A stretch of DNA of 64,000 bases. It comes from Oscillospiraceae bacterium (lineage in GTDB: Bacteria; Bacillota_A; Clostridia; Oscillospirales; Oscillospiraceae). Every line of letters starts with the position of its first letter. The first letter of the stretch is position 1. Made by a program: the position numbers and the translations under genes. Location: assembly GCA_015067895.1 (NCBI GenBank), contig SVLP01000006.1, positions 1 to 64,000 on the forward strand, read 5' to 3'. The notes under the pieces were generated by a model that was given only the letters and a program-made list of their open reading frames with translations, was not told the origin of the DNA and did not search any database. Below are positions 1 to 9,614 of the stretch, piece after piece.

Positions 1-57
1 GCGTATCCAAGTCTATGATTACCGGCTCCCGCCGTGCGTTGTTTTTCCATGCTTCCA
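1..57 (-). CDS. Possible 5' end of a gene running off the left edge
   Basis: On the minus strand an ATG at 57-55 opens a frame that stays open to the window edge (19 codons, beginning MEAWKNNARREP). A GGGGGTG stretch lies just upstream and could serve as a ribosome binding site, but it is part of the hairpin at 66-98. Too little is present to identify a family, and it may be a chance frame. Confidence 0.2.
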
Positions 58-65
58 TAAAAACA

Positions 66-98
66 CCCCCGTTTCGTCTAGTATACACGAAACGGGGG
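66..98. terminator. Perfect 11-bp stem-loop, possible terminator
   Basis: CCCCCGTTTCG at 66-76 pairs with CGAAACGGGGG at 88-98. The minus-strand copy runs into a T-rich stretch, so it may be a leftward terminator or a structure just ahead of the partial frame at the left edge. Confidence 0.4.
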
Positions 99-125
99 CG
101 TTTGGATAGTTCTTTGACAAGCTGA

Positions 126-156
126 GATGCAGTTCCGATGGAACTGCATCTTTTTT
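126..156 (+). terminator. Rho-independent terminator
   Basis: GATGCAGTTCC (126-136) and GGAACTGCATC (140-150) form an 11-bp stem with a 3-nt loop, followed by six T residues. The T tract points rightward, so it does not fit the neighbouring leftward LRR gene; it may face readthrough from outside the window. Confidence 0.6.
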
Positions 157-169
157 GTTCAATTGGGCA

Positions 170-1891
170 TCAAGTCGGGTCGTAGTTGACGATGATGCTG
201 TGGTCGATGCACTTGTTGGCCTGGGAGGCGGGAACCTTGGTGCCGAAGACGTTGATCTGTACCATGTTGGGGTTGTTGGCCAGGAAGTCGATCTTACTGA
301 CCTCGGCGTTGTAGTCCATGTAGACATAGTTCAGGGCGTTCAGCTTGTCCAGAGGCTCCAGGGAGGTCAGCTGGTTGTAGGAGCCGTCGATGGTGACCAG
401 GGCGGCGTCGGCGGGCAGGGCGGGCAGGGCTGCGGCCTGGTTGTAGGAGAAGTCGAATTCGGTCATTTTGGACAGGCCGGAGAGCATGGTGATGTCCTGG
501 ATCAGGTTGTTGCTGATGTCCAGGGTGCGCAGCTGGGTGCATACCGCCAGGGGGGCGCAGTCCGCGATCTGGTTCTTCTCTGCCCGGAAGGAGGTCAGGG
601 CGGTCAGATTCTGGACGGCGGCGATATCGGTGAGCTTGTTCTCGGAGACATCCAGGGTACCCAGCTTCGTGCAGGAGGCCAGGGGGGAGATGGTGGTGAG
701 CACGTTCTCCGCCAGATCCAGCTCCGTCAGCTCCGTCAGACCGGACAGGGGAGCCGGGTCGGATACGGCGTTGTCCCGGAGATCCAGGCTCTGGAGGGTG
801 GGGACGGAGGAGAGCACAGACACATTGCCGATGGCGTTGGAGCTCAGATCCAGCTTCTTCAGGCTGGGGGCACCCTCCAGGAAGGCCAGGGAGCTGATGG
901 AGCAGCCCTGCATGGACAGGTTCTCCAGAGCGGGCAGGGTCTTGAGGATGGAGAGGTCTGCGCTGATGGCGCAGCCGGAAAGATCCAGACTTCTCAGGTG
1001 GGTCATGCTCTCCAGGAAGGACAGGTCGCTCAGCTGGCGGTTCGTCAGGGACAGCTCCTCCAGATACAGCAGGTGCCGCAGGTCGCTCAGCTCGATGGCC
1101 TCGGCGGGGACGGTGAGCTTGGTGATCTTCCACAGGTCGTTGGAGTAGATGGTGGTATATTCACCGAACATCAGCTGGGATTGCACCAGCTCCTCGATGT
1201 AGGCATCGGCAAATTCCACCTCTTCGATGACGCCGCCCACGGTGTAGCTCAGGATGGACAGGGGGCTGACCAGACCGTTGTCACCGACGGTGACGGCGTA
1301 GATCTTGGTCTCGCCGCCCTCCAGGGCCACGGGGGTGACACAGGGGGTGTCGGCGGTGGAGGGGTACTCGCCGTCGGTGGAGACGTAGAGGGTGCCGCCC
1401 TCGTGGGCGAAGTTCAGGCTGATGTACTGGCTGTAGAAGCCGGGGGCGAAGTCGGCCTGGGGGGCGGCGGGGCGCAGGGCGTCCAGCTCGGCCTTGATGG
1501 CGGGGTCGGCCACCTTGTCCAGCATGTTCACCGCGTCCAGAAGCTTGTCCTGCTCCACGTAGGTCTGGCAAAGGGCGATGTAGAGCTCGGAGGTCGCACC
1601 GTCGGCGATGGCGCCCGCCAGGGTGTACTCGGCCTTGGTGTAGTTGCCGGAATCCTTGTAGATCCGGGCCAGGTCGATGGCCACGTTTTCATCCTCACCG
1701 GCGAATTCATAGGAGATATCGTAGAACCAGGTGGCCGCCTCGAAATGGCCGTTCTGGGCGCAGTTCCGGGCCTGAGCCATCAGGAAATCCCGCACCGTCT
1801 CCCGGTCGTAGACGAAGATATACCAGCAGGCACTGGCGATCAGGGCCACGATCAGCAGCAACGGGATGATCCGTTTCATGATCTTTTTCAT
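170..1891 (-). CDS. Membrane-anchored TPR / CHB_HEX_C / leucine-rich repeat protein
   Basis: 573 aa. An N-terminal hydrophobic segment (about residues 8-28) after a basic start suggests a membrane anchor or uncleaved signal. Residues about 35-140 look like TPR-type helical pairs. Residues about 150-220 resemble the chitobiase C-terminal-like domain, with a YVSTDGEYPS-type segment. The rest is about a dozen 21-22-residue leucine-rich repeats of the internalin/SDS22 type (pattern LxxLxxLDLSxNxIxD). I infer an extracytoplasmic protein-binding role. Partner and function are unknown. It has its own consensus promoter (1928-1956) and a GGGAGC ribosome binding site. It is separate from the rightward SpoIID-type gene beside it. 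Confidence 0.85.
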   Translation of the reverse strand: MKKIMKRIIPLLLIVALIASACWYIFVYDRETVRDFLMAQARNCAQNGHFEAATWFYDISYEFAGEDENVAIDLARIYKDSGNYTKAEYTLAGAIADGATSELYIALCQTYVEQDKLLDAVNMLDKVADPAIKAELDALRPAAPQADFAPGFYSQYISLNFAHEGGTLYVSTDGEYPSTADTPCVTPVALEGGETKIYAVTVGDNGLVSPLSILSYTVGGVIEEVEFADAYIEELVQSQLMFGEYTTIYSNDLWKITKLTVPAEAIELSDLRHLLYLEELSLTNRQLSDLSFLESMTHLRSLDLSGCAISADLSILKTLPALENLSMQGCSISSLAFLEGAPSLKKLDLSSNAIGNVSVLSSVPTLQSLDLRDNAVSDPAPLSGLTELTELDLAENVLTTISPLASCTKLGTLDVSENKLTDIAAVQNLTALTSFRAEKNQIADCAPLAVCTQLRTLDISNNLIQDITMLSGLSKMTEFDFSYNQAAALPALPADAALVTIDGSYNQLTSLEPLDKLNALNYVYMDYNAEVSKIDFLANNPNMVQINVFGTKVPASQANKCIDHSIIVNYDPT

Positions 1892-1927
1892 AGAGATTTG
1901 CTCCCTTTCAGGGTATAGGATGAAAAC

Positions 1928-1956
1928 ATTGTACCATTTTTCAGGAAAAATGTCAA
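1928..1956 (-). promoter_or_regulatory. Sigma-A-type promoter of the LRR gene
   Basis: Read on the minus strand: TTGACA (1956-1951), 17-bp spacer, TACAAT (1933-1928). It lies just upstream of the LRR gene start at 1891. Confidence 0.75.
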
Positions 1957-2045
1957 GAAGTGCGGAGAAAAGCGGCGGCTAAGGTACATAAAACGCCCGT
2001 TTTCTCAGGAAAAAACCGGTAAAATGGGCTTTGGAGGTGGTACGT

Positions 2046-2990
2046 ATGAAGAAGGAATTGCTGCTGTCCTTCCTGGCGGGACTGGTGCTGCCGCTGGCTT
2101 TGGCGGCGGCCTTTCAGCATTCACCGGTGACACCGGATGTGGAGAGCGACGCCCTGAGCCCAACGGAGGCACGGATCGACGGCGCAGCGGTTTTGACGGT
2201 GAAAAACCGGGCGGGAAACTTACAGCAGATGGCCCTGGAGGAGTATCTGGTGGGGGTGGTGCTGGCGGAGATGCCGGCGGATTTTGAGGAGGAGGCACTG
2301 AAGGCCCAGGCGGTGGTGGCCCGGACTTACACCCGCAAGCGGATGGAGGGGGGCAAGCATGAGACCGCTGCTGTCTGCATGGACTCGGGCTGCTGTCAGG
2401 GGTTCCGGTCGCCGGAGGAGTATCTCCGTGAGGGCGGCAAGCCCAATGCGGTGGACAGGGTGCGCCGGGCTGTGGCGGAAACGGATGGAACGGTGCTGTG
2501 CTATGAGGGAAAGCTCATCGACGCCACCTATTTCTCCTGCTCCGGCGGCAGCACCGAGGACGCGGTGGCGGTATGGGGGCAGGATGTACCCTACCTCCAG
2601 GCGGTGGACAGTCCCGGCGAGGAGGATGCGCCGCGATATTCCGACAGCGTGGAATTCACGGCGGCGGAATTCGCGGACAAGCTTGGGATCCGCAATGAGG
2701 GCGATCCGGCGGCGTGGTTTGCGGATGTCCGCCATACCGACGGGGGCGGTGTGGAAACGCTGACCATCCGGGGTAAGACCTTCACCGGAACCCAGCTGCG
2801 GTCAAAGCTGGGGCTGCGCTCCACGGCCTTTGAGATCGAGACGGCGGGGACGGTCATCACCATCACCACGAAGGGCTTCGGCCACCGGGTGGGCATGAGC
2901 CAGTACGGGGCCCAGGCCATGGCGAAGGAGGGCAGCAGCTTTGAGGAAATCCTGCGCCACTACTACACCGGCGCGGAGCTGGTGCGGTGA
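2046..2990 (+). CDS. spoIID: SpoIID/LytB domain protein
   Basis: 314 aa, starting at ATG 2046 because GGAGG sits at 2033-2037; an upstream in-frame TTG would overlap that site. There is an N-terminal membrane segment, then the SpoIID/LytB domain. Visible family marks are LEEYLVGVVLAEMP, ALKAQAVVARTY, the ATYFSCSGG stretch and the C-terminal GFGHRVGMSQYGAQAMA. SpoIID is a membrane-anchored lytic transglycosylase that trims peptidoglycan during engulfment. SpoIID/LytB homologues also occur as amidase enhancers in vegetative cells, so the exact role is uncertain. The gene is single, with no spoIIQ or spoIIIA neighbour visible. Confidence 0.85.
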   Translation: MKKELLLSFLAGLVLPLALAAAFQHSPVTPDVESDALSPTEARIDGAAVLTVKNRAGNLQQMALEEYLVGVVLAEMPADFEEEALKAQAVVARTYTRKRMEGGKHETAAVCMDSGCCQGFRSPEEYLREGGKPNAVDRVRRAVAETDGTVLCYEGKLIDATYFSCSGGSTEDAVAVWGQDVPYLQAVDSPGEEDAPRYSDSVEFTAAEFADKLGIRNEGDPAAWFADVRHTDGGGVETLTIRGKTFTGTQLRSKLGLRSTAFEIETAGTVITITTKGFGHRVGMSQYGAQAMAKEGSSFEEILRHYYTGAELVR

Positions 2991-3031
2991 GGGGTTTGCA
3001 GAATGTTATGGAAACTAACGCGGTTTTGTGG

Positions 3032-3060
3032 TTGCGCCGGGGTGGGATTTTTTGTATAAT
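3032..3060 (+). promoter_or_regulatory. Sigma-A-type promoter of the SLH gene
   Basis: TTGCGC (3032-3037), a 17-bp spacer, and a perfect TATAAT (3055-3060), 33 bp before the SLH gene start. Confidence 0.7.
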
Positions 3061-3092
3061 ACCTCTTGAAAACGCAAAGAGGAGGCGTACAT

Positions 3093-4667
3093 ATGAAAAA
3101 GAAACTGTTGGCGCTGGCGCTGGTGCTGGTCATGCTCCCGGTGGTGGTGGCCTTCGCGGCGGAGGCGGGCTATGCCGATTCCGGGATGGAGGGCATCTAC
3201 GCCGTCATCGGCGGCGATGAGACCCTGACCATCCGCAGCCACGTGGAGCCCGGCGGCCAGGGCGGCTACAGCCATGCGCTGTACGCCGTGGAGCTCACCG
3301 GCAAGGAGACCAAGGCCGAGCTGGATGCCATTGCGGTGGAGCTTCTGAAGCGCGGTGCGGAGCCCGTCTGGGGCGGCAGCAAGCATTGCTACCACGGCGG
3401 CGCCTATACCGTCGATCCGGAGTACACCATCAAGGCCGCTGACCGGGAGCCGGGAAGCTATCTGTACGTGTGCTATGCCTTCGGCTGCATCGGCGGCAGC
3501 TACAACCACTATCTGATCCCCTATTATGAGCGGATCAGCACCATGTCCATCCGGGTCACCGAGGAGAGCCGGGGCATGGAGCTGAGCTACGCACTAATTA
3601 ATGAGGCAGGAAACCGGATCGCGGCCTTTGAAGCGGGGGTGGAGACCGGCATCAGTCTCGAAGGCGGCGCGGTGCGTCTGAAGCTGGAGAGCGATGTGCA
3701 ATATCCCAATGAGCGTGTTACAGCCATCGAGGCCCACTTCCCCGACGATCAGGCCGGGGAGCCCTTCCGCTTCGATCCCGAGACCCTGCGCATAGATCCG
3801 GTCTACTGCGGAAAGGGCAGCATCACCGTGACCATCGAGCCCTATCTGGGCGGAGAGCCCAGAACGGAGGAGCTCCTGTTCTCCCTTCCCTGCATGGGCC
3901 GGGAGGAACTGTCGGTGCTGGAGGAGAATACCTGCACCGAGGACGGCCTGGGGGCGCATCTGTGCTATGGCTATGGCGTCAACTGTGACATGTATTTCGG
4001 CCCCCGGGTGATCCCTGCCGCCGGTCACACCCTCTTCTCCGTCAGCCAGATCCTGGAGAAGCCTACGGCCACCCTGCCGGGTCTGGGTATGGGCACCTGC
4101 AAGGTCTGCGGCATCATCGGCGTGGAGCAGGAGCTGGAGCCCATCTTCTGCGATGTGGTGGCCGACGGCTTCTACAGCCGGGCTCTGGATCACTGCTATG
4201 ATGCGGGCTGGGTCACCGGCGTCACCGCCGATACCTTCGCCCCCGGGAATGCCTGCGTCCGGGCCCAGGTGGTCACCTTCCTGTGGCGGGCGGCGGGCTG
4301 CCCCGAGCCGGAAAGCCAAGTCAATCCCTTCGTGGATGTGACCGGGGACGCCTTCTACTATGATGCCGTCCTCTGGGCGGTGGAGGAGGGCATCACCACC
4401 GGCACCGATGCCACCCATTTCTCCCCCCTGGGCGTGTGCAACCGGGCTCAGGTGGTGACCTTCCTGTGGCGGGCCTTCGGCCAGCCTGAAAGCGGCGTGA
4501 CGGAGCATCCGTTCACGGACATTCAGGCGGAAAGCTGGTATGAGCTGCCCGTTCTGTGGGCGGTGGAGGAGGGGATCACCTCCGGCATGACCGCCACCAG
4601 CTTCGGCCCCAATGCCAACTGCAATCGGGCGCAGATCGTGACGTTCCTGTACAGAGCTTACGTGTGA
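3093..4667 (+). CDS. Secreted protein with three C-terminal SLH domains
   Basis: 524 aa from ATG 3093, chosen for the GAGGAGG site at 3079-3085. A signal peptide (MKKKLLALALVLVMLPVV, cleavage near AFAA-EA) leads into about 330 residues of unrecognised extracellular sequence containing a Cys/His-containing stretch. Three SLH repeats follow (about residues 350-524), each with the local style of an F-x-D-V start, AVLWAVEEGITTG, then CNRAQVVTFLWRA. SLH domains bind secondary cell wall polymers, so the protein should sit on the cell surface. The N-terminal function is unknown. A terminator follows, so it is monocistronic. Confidence 0.85.
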   Translation: MKKKLLALALVLVMLPVVVAFAAEAGYADSGMEGIYAVIGGDETLTIRSHVEPGGQGGYSHALYAVELTGKETKAELDAIAVELLKRGAEPVWGGSKHCYHGGAYTVDPEYTIKAADREPGSYLYVCYAFGCIGGSYNHYLIPYYERISTMSIRVTEESRGMELSYALINEAGNRIAAFEAGVETGISLEGGAVRLKLESDVQYPNERVTAIEAHFPDDQAGEPFRFDPETLRIDPVYCGKGSITVTIEPYLGGEPRTEELLFSLPCMGREELSVLEENTCTEDGLGAHLCYGYGVNCDMYFGPRVIPAAGHTLFSVSQILEKPTATLPGLGMGTCKVCGIIGVEQELEPIFCDVVADGFYSRALDHCYDAGWVTGVTADTFAPGNACVRAQVVTFLWRAAGCPEPESQVNPFVDVTGDAFYYDAVLWAVEEGITTGTDATHFSPLGVCNRAQVVTFLWRAFGQPESGVTEHPFTDIQAESWYELPVLWAVEEGITSGMTATSFGPNANCNRAQIVTFLYRAYV

Positions 4668-4684
4668 AGTGCTGAGTGAAATGA

Positions 4685-4717
4685 ATCGGGCATGCCGCTT
4701 GCGGTGTGCCCGATTTT
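4685..4717 (+). terminator. Terminator of the SLH gene
   Basis: ATCGGGCA pairs with TGTGCCCGAT around a GC-rich inner stem, followed by five T residues, 18 bp after the SLH stop codon. Confidence 0.8.
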
Positions 4718-4721
4718 TCTC

Positions 4722-4778
4722 TTGACAATTATATCGGGAGACGATATAATGATGTTACGATATATCGGACGACGATAT
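4722..4778 (+). promoter_or_regulatory. padR promoter with two palindromic operators
   Basis: Consensus promoter TTGACA (4722-4727), 17-bp spacer, TATAAT (4745-4750). Two 17-bp inverted repeats of the form ATATCG-N5-CGATAT lie at 4731-4747 (spacer and -10) and 4762-4778 (transcript start region). Their centres are 31 bp apart, about three helical turns. This suggests cooperative autorepression by the PadR protein encoded just downstream. Confidence 0.8.
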
Positions 4779-4795
4779 AAAAAGGAGGAAGGATC

Positions 4796-5122
4796 GTGCC
4801 GGATAATGCTGCGTTGACGGAGACCACCTACTATATTTTATTGTCATTGTACACGCCGCTCCACGGCTACGGCATCATGCAGCGGACGGCGGAGCTGTCC
4901 GGCGGGCGGATCCGTCTGGCGGCGGGTACCCTGTACGGCGCCCTGAACGCCATGGTGGACAAGGGCTGGATCCGGCTGCTGCCGGGGGACGGACGGAAGA
5001 AGGAATATGTGCTGACGCCCAGGGGTCTGGAAATTTTGCAGAAGGAGCTGGGGCGGCTGCGGGAGCTGGTCGCCAGCGGCGATCTGGTCATGAAGGAGGA
5101 ACGAAAATGTCTGAGCGAATGA
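4796..5122 (+). CDS. PadR family transcriptional regulator
   Basis: 108 aa with a GTG start at 4796, set by the AAGGAGG site at 4782-4788. The winged helix is typical of PadR: ETTYYILLSLYTPLHGYGI, then RIRLAAGTLYGALNAMVDKG, and the wing LLPGDGRKKEYVLTPRG. It is about the usual length for the short PadR subfamily. It overlaps the following DUF2812 gene by 16 bp, so the two are translationally coupled. Two palindromes in its own promoter indicate autoregulation. The inducing signal is unknown. The nearby ABC export operon is a plausible additional target, since PadR proteins often control exporters. Confidence 0.9.
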   Translation: MPDNAALTETTYYILLSLYTPLHGYGIMQRTAELSGGRIRLAAGTLYGALNAMVDKGWIRLLPGDGRKKEYVLTPRGLEILQKELGRLRELVASGDLVMKEERKCLSE

Positions 5123-5616
5123 CAGTGAAAAAATGGATCTGGGTATGGGAATTTGACAAGGAGGAGCAGTGGCTCAACACCATGGCCCAGCAGGGCTGGG
5201 TGCTGGATCGGGTGGGCTTCTGCCGGTATGAATTCGTCAAATGTGAGCCGGGCGAATACATCGTCCGTCTGGAGATGCGGGAGCATGATGAGGGGTACTT
5301 AAGCTTCATGGCCGACACCGGCGCGGAATATGTGGGCCGGATGGCCAAGTGGATCTACTTCCGCCGGAAGACGGAGCACGGCCCCTTCGACATCTTCTCA
5401 GATCTGGATTCCCGGCTGGAGCACCTGAAGAGGATCTCCTGGACGCTGCGGTTCGTGGGTATCGCCAATCTGGCCATCGGACTGGCAAATTCCCTGAATC
5501 CGGTGGTGGATTTCGGCTGGGTCAACCTGCTGTGTGCCACGCTGCTGATGTACGGCCTGGGCCGCATCGAGGGCAAGCAGGAGGCACTGGAGAAGGATCG
5601 GCTGCTGATGGAGTAA
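5107..5616 (+). CDS. DUF2812 domain membrane protein
   Basis: 169 aa. The N-terminal half matches the DUF2812 pattern: KKWIWVWEFDKEEQWLNTMAQQGW, then an RYEFxxxEPGEYIVRLE strand. Two hydrophobic segments follow (about residues 112-150), then a charged tail. DUF2812 proteins are commonly encoded directly behind PadR regulators. The 16-bp overlap here fits that, and suggests a membrane partner or target of the regulator. The biochemical function is not known. No terminator is obvious; a short palindromic repeat follows. Confidence 0.8.
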   Translation: MSERMTVKKWIWVWEFDKEEQWLNTMAQQGWVLDRVGFCRYEFVKCEPGEYIVRLEMREHDEGYLSFMADTGAEYVGRMAKWIYFRRKTEHGPFDIFSDLDSRLEHLKRISWTLRFVGIANLAIGLANSLNPVVDFGWVNLLCATLLMYGLGRIEGKQEALEKDRLLME

Positions 5617-5674
5617 GGAACTGTAATTCCGTAGGGGCGACCCTCGGTTCAATGTCAAAAACTTAAGGATGATT

Positions 5675-5704
5675 GTAGGGAACGGCCTCCGTGCCGTTCC
5701 CTAC
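5675..5704. repeat. REP-like palindrome, GTAGGGAACGG family
   Basis: GTAGGGAACGGC pairs with GCCGTTCCCTAC around a short loop. Relatives in this window are at 12608-12633, 12723-12748 and 22788-22814, all intergenic. Confidence 0.75.
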
Positions 5705-5725
5705 GATATTGTACATAAAATGAAG

Positions 5726-5757
5726 ACAGCCAGCAGTGGAAATTCACTGCTGGCTGT
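5726..5757 (-). terminator. Terminator of the ABC export operon
   Basis: A 13-bp near-perfect stem (ACAGCCAGCAGTG with CACTGCTGGCTGT) lies just downstream of the leftward permease gene, followed on that strand by a T-rich stretch. Confidence 0.65.
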
Positions 5758-5761
5758 TCGT

Positions 5762-7063
5762 TTACTCTCTGCGGAGTGCTTCGATGGGGTTGAGGTTTGC
5801 GGCCTTGACGGCGGGCAGCATGCCGAAGACGATGCCGATGACCATGGAGAAGACCACGCTGATGATGGTGGCGGGGATGTCGATGGCCACGGGGACACCG
5901 TTGGAGGCGGAGATCAGGTGGGCGAAGCCGATGCCCAGGGCCACGCCGATGAGACCGCCCATGCTGGTCAGGGTGGCGGCCTCCGTCAGGAACTGGCGGC
6001 GGATGCGCTTCTTCTTGGCGCCCAGGGCCTTCTTCAGGCCGATCTCGCTGGTACGCTCGGTGACGGAGACCAGCATGATGTTCATGACGCCGATGCCGCC
6101 CACCAGCAGGGAGATGCTGGCGATCCAGATCAGCTGCTGGTTGGTGGCGTTGGACATCTCCTGGAGCTGCTGGGCCTGCTGCAGCAGATCCTGGCTGCGG
6201 TAGGAGAAGGCACCGGTGTAGCTGCCGGAATTCGTGATGTCGTCGCCGATCTCCTCATCGGCGGTGCCGGAGGAGAGGAGCTGGGTCTCGTTCAGGGCGT
6301 CCGCCACCGCCTGGCCCGCCCGGGTCATGGTGTCGGTGGAGGTGGCCTTGACCGCCACGCTCTGGGGCTCGTCGAAGTAGAAGACCATGGGCCAGACAGA
6401 GCTGGGCAGGAAGATGGCACCGGCGGAGGTATCCGCGTACATATAGTAGTCGTTGTAGCTGGAGATGGCAGGCTCAAAGGTGGAGGTCTGCTCCGCCACA
6501 CCGACGACAGTGAAGGGCTCACCCTTGATCTCCAGCACCTTGCCGATGGGCAGCTCCAGGCCGAAGAGGGCCGCAGCGGCCTTCCTGTCCACGATGGCCA
6601 CCTTGCGGAAGCCGTCGTAGTCCTGCTGGTCAAAATCCCGGCCATAGGTGACGGTGTAGCCGTTGACCCGGAAGAAGGCGGAGTCGATGCCATAGGTCTC
6701 GCCGGAGAACCGGTTTTCCCCGGCACTGACGAAGTCCGACCAGTTGCGGCGGGTGAAGAGACTGACCTCCTCCACGCCGGAGAGCCGGTTCAGGGAGTCC
6801 CGGAGGCTGTCCTCGATGACGCGGACGCCGGAGGGCAGGGGAGAGTAGGTCATGTCGTACTCCCAGTCGTCCTGGAAGAGGGAGACGGTGACCACATTGC
6901 TGCCGGAGCCGATCAGGTTCTCCTTGATCTGCTCGTTGGTGCCCTTGATGGTGGAGACGATGGTGATGATGGAGGCGATGCCGATGATGATGCCCAGCAT
7001 CGTCAGGAAGGAGCGCAGCTTATGGCCCCAGATGCCCTGGAAGGCAAGTCTGATATTTTCCAT
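5762..7063 (-). CDS. MacB/YknZ-like ABC transporter permease
   Basis: 433 aa with MacB/FtsX architecture. There is one N-terminal membrane segment in LRSFLTMLGIIIGIASIITI, then an extracytoplasmic MacB-PCD-like domain (about residues 45-300), then three C-terminal membrane segments. The FtsX signature GGIGVMNIMLVSVTERTSEIG and the terminal NPIEALRRE are clear. It is the last gene of a leftward operon encoding adaptor, ATPase, adaptor and permease. The complex should export a peptide, antimicrobial or lipid-like molecule, or transmit force to the wall. The substrate is not evident. Confidence 0.9.
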   Translation of the reverse strand: MENIRLAFQGIWGHKLRSFLTMLGIIIGIASIITIVSTIKGTNEQIKENLIGSGSNVVTVSLFQDDWEYDMTYSPLPSGVRVIEDSLRDSLNRLSGVEEVSLFTRRNWSDFVSAGENRFSGETYGIDSAFFRVNGYTVTYGRDFDQQDYDGFRKVAIVDRKAAAALFGLELPIGKVLEIKGEPFTVVGVAEQTSTFEPAISSYNDYYMYADTSAGAIFLPSSVWPMVFYFDEPQSVAVKATSTDTMTRAGQAVADALNETQLLSSGTADEEIGDDITNSGSYTGAFSYRSQDLLQQAQQLQEMSNATNQQLIWIASISLLVGGIGVMNIMLVSVTERTSEIGLKKALGAKKKRIRRQFLTEAATLTSMGGLIGVALGIGFAHLISASNGVPVAIDIPATIISVVFSMVIGIVFGMLPAVKAANLNPIEALRRE

Positions 7064-7075
7064 GTGCAGCCCTCC

Positions 7076-8891
7076 TTAATAGCCGTAGAGATCCTGGTCG
7101 GTGCCCTCATAGGTGGGAGCACCCTCTGCGACCTCGCTGCCGTAGGGGAAGGCCAGGTAGTCTTCCTCGGTGATGCCGGAATAGATGGGGGTCATGTAGC
7201 CGTCGGAGGAGACGCCGCACTCTAAGTACCGCTTCTCCAGCAGGCCGTCGGCGTTTCGGACGAAGACATAGCTGCGGTTGCCCTCGGAGCGCAGGAACGC
7301 GTTCTGCAGGTACAGGATGCCCGCTGCCTGTTCGGCGGTCTGGTAGGTCATGCTGACGTAGAAGCCCTCCTGAAGGTCGGCGCTTTCGTCGATGAAGACC
7401 TTGTAGGGGTAGAAGGAGACATTGGCGGAGCCGTAGGAGTAGCCCTGCTCCTCCACGGGATAGCTGCCGATCTCCACCACCTCGCCGGTGTACACGGCGC
7501 CGGTGTCCCAGGAGTTGACGGTGACGCTCTGGCCGATCTGGAGGGTCTTCAGGGCCAGCTCGCTGACGGTGCCCTCCACATAGTAGCCGCCGCCGCCGGT
7601 GACCTTCATCAGCGGCTCGCCGGTCTCCAGCGCCGCGGCGGGCTCCAGGATCTCAGAGACCACGCCGTTGAAGTCTGCCGTGATCTTGCCGTCCTGGGCC
7701 TCCTTCTTCATGATGTTCAGCTCGGCCTTGCCCATTTTGATGTCAAACTGGAGCTGCTTGATCTCGGCCTGCTTCTCGTTTTTCATGGCGGTCAGCTCGG
7801 CGGAGGTGTAGCCGTCGTTCCACTGCAGCGTGCCGCTGTCCTCCTTGGGTGCGGAGGGGGGCGTGAAGAAGGACATGGTGTATTTGGTGACCGTCTGCTG
7901 GGCGGGAGCGGGGGTGTGCACAGGCTCCTCAGCGGTGACGGGGGCAGCCTCTTCGGTCTGTACGGACGCGATGGAGGCGGGCTCCGCAGCGCCGGAGGGC
8001 TCGGAAGGCTCCGAAGGCTCAGAGGGCTCGGAGGGCTCGGAGGGTTCAGAGGGGACAGAGGGCTCCGAAGGCTCAGAGGGTTCGGAGGGTTCCGAAGGCT
8101 CAGAGGGTTCGGAGGGTTCCGAAGGCTCGGAGGGTTCGGAGGGTACGGAGGGCTCAGAGGGTTCAGAAGGCTCCGTGGGCTGCGTGGGTGTAGGGGGGAG
8201 CAGCTCGGCGGTCTTGGTGAACTTGACGCCGGTATGGACGGTAAACTCGGTGTTTGCCCGATTTCCGCTGCTCATCTGGAAGACCACATAGATCGTATTC
8301 GGCGTATTCTGGGCCTTGGAGAACAGGTAATCGATCATGGCATCATCCACCTGAGTGCTGGTCTTGAGCCACATGTACAGGGGGGAGGTCTGAGACCTGC
8401 CGGTGGTCTTGGTGCTGTAGACGGTGTCGATGAGCTTGGGATCCGAGGGGGACTTGGTATAGTCGGTCTTGGCGGTGGAGGAGGAGCTGGAGCCGGGCTT
8501 GTAGACGATGGGCTTCATCTTCTTCAGGGCGGTCAGCTCCGCCTGGGCGGTTTTCAGCTCCACCTCCAGCTGCTGATTGGCCAGATCCTTGCGCTCGATG
8601 GCAAGGTCGGTGAGGGTGGTGTCATAGGTGAAGAGAACGTCGCCCTTCTTGACCACCTGGCCGGGATAGACCAGGATCTCGGTGACGGTCTGGGTGCCGG
8701 AGAGGTAGAGGGACTGCACCTTGTCGGTGGTGACCATGCCATAGCTCTCCGAGGAGCCGGAATAGTAGTCGGTGTAGCCCACCATGGTCACGGGGAACAC
8801 GGCGGCCTCCTCCTTGGGCAGCCGGGGCACCACGACGATGCCCACGATCACGGCGATGGCCAGCACCGCAGCGACGATGGGGATCCAGATA

Positions 8892-8905
<14 letters not shown>
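7076..8905 (-). CDS. HlyD/YknX-like adaptor with Ser-Glu-Pro repeat insert
   Basis: 609 aa. After an N-terminal membrane anchor (residues about 6-27) comes a biotinyl-lipoyl-like half-motif (VTEILVYPGQVVKKGDVLF), a coiled-coil arm, a long insert, the second coiled-coil arm and the C-terminal beta domains. The insert holds about 20 near-tandem EPS units (EPSEPSEPSVPSEPSEPSEP style; DNA about 7994-8190). That low-complexity spacer is unusual for the family and could span the wall. The gene overlaps the upstream ATPase by 14 bp and is 12 bp from the permease. It is the second adaptor in the operon. Confidence 0.85.
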
Positions 8906-9605
<700 letters not shown>

Positions 9606-9614
9606 GCTTCCTCC

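Noticed and set aside
155..1918. Long plus-strand frame opposite the LRR gene
   Set aside because: Low-complexity Gly/Gln/Val translation; the minus-strand LRR protein is clearly the real gene.
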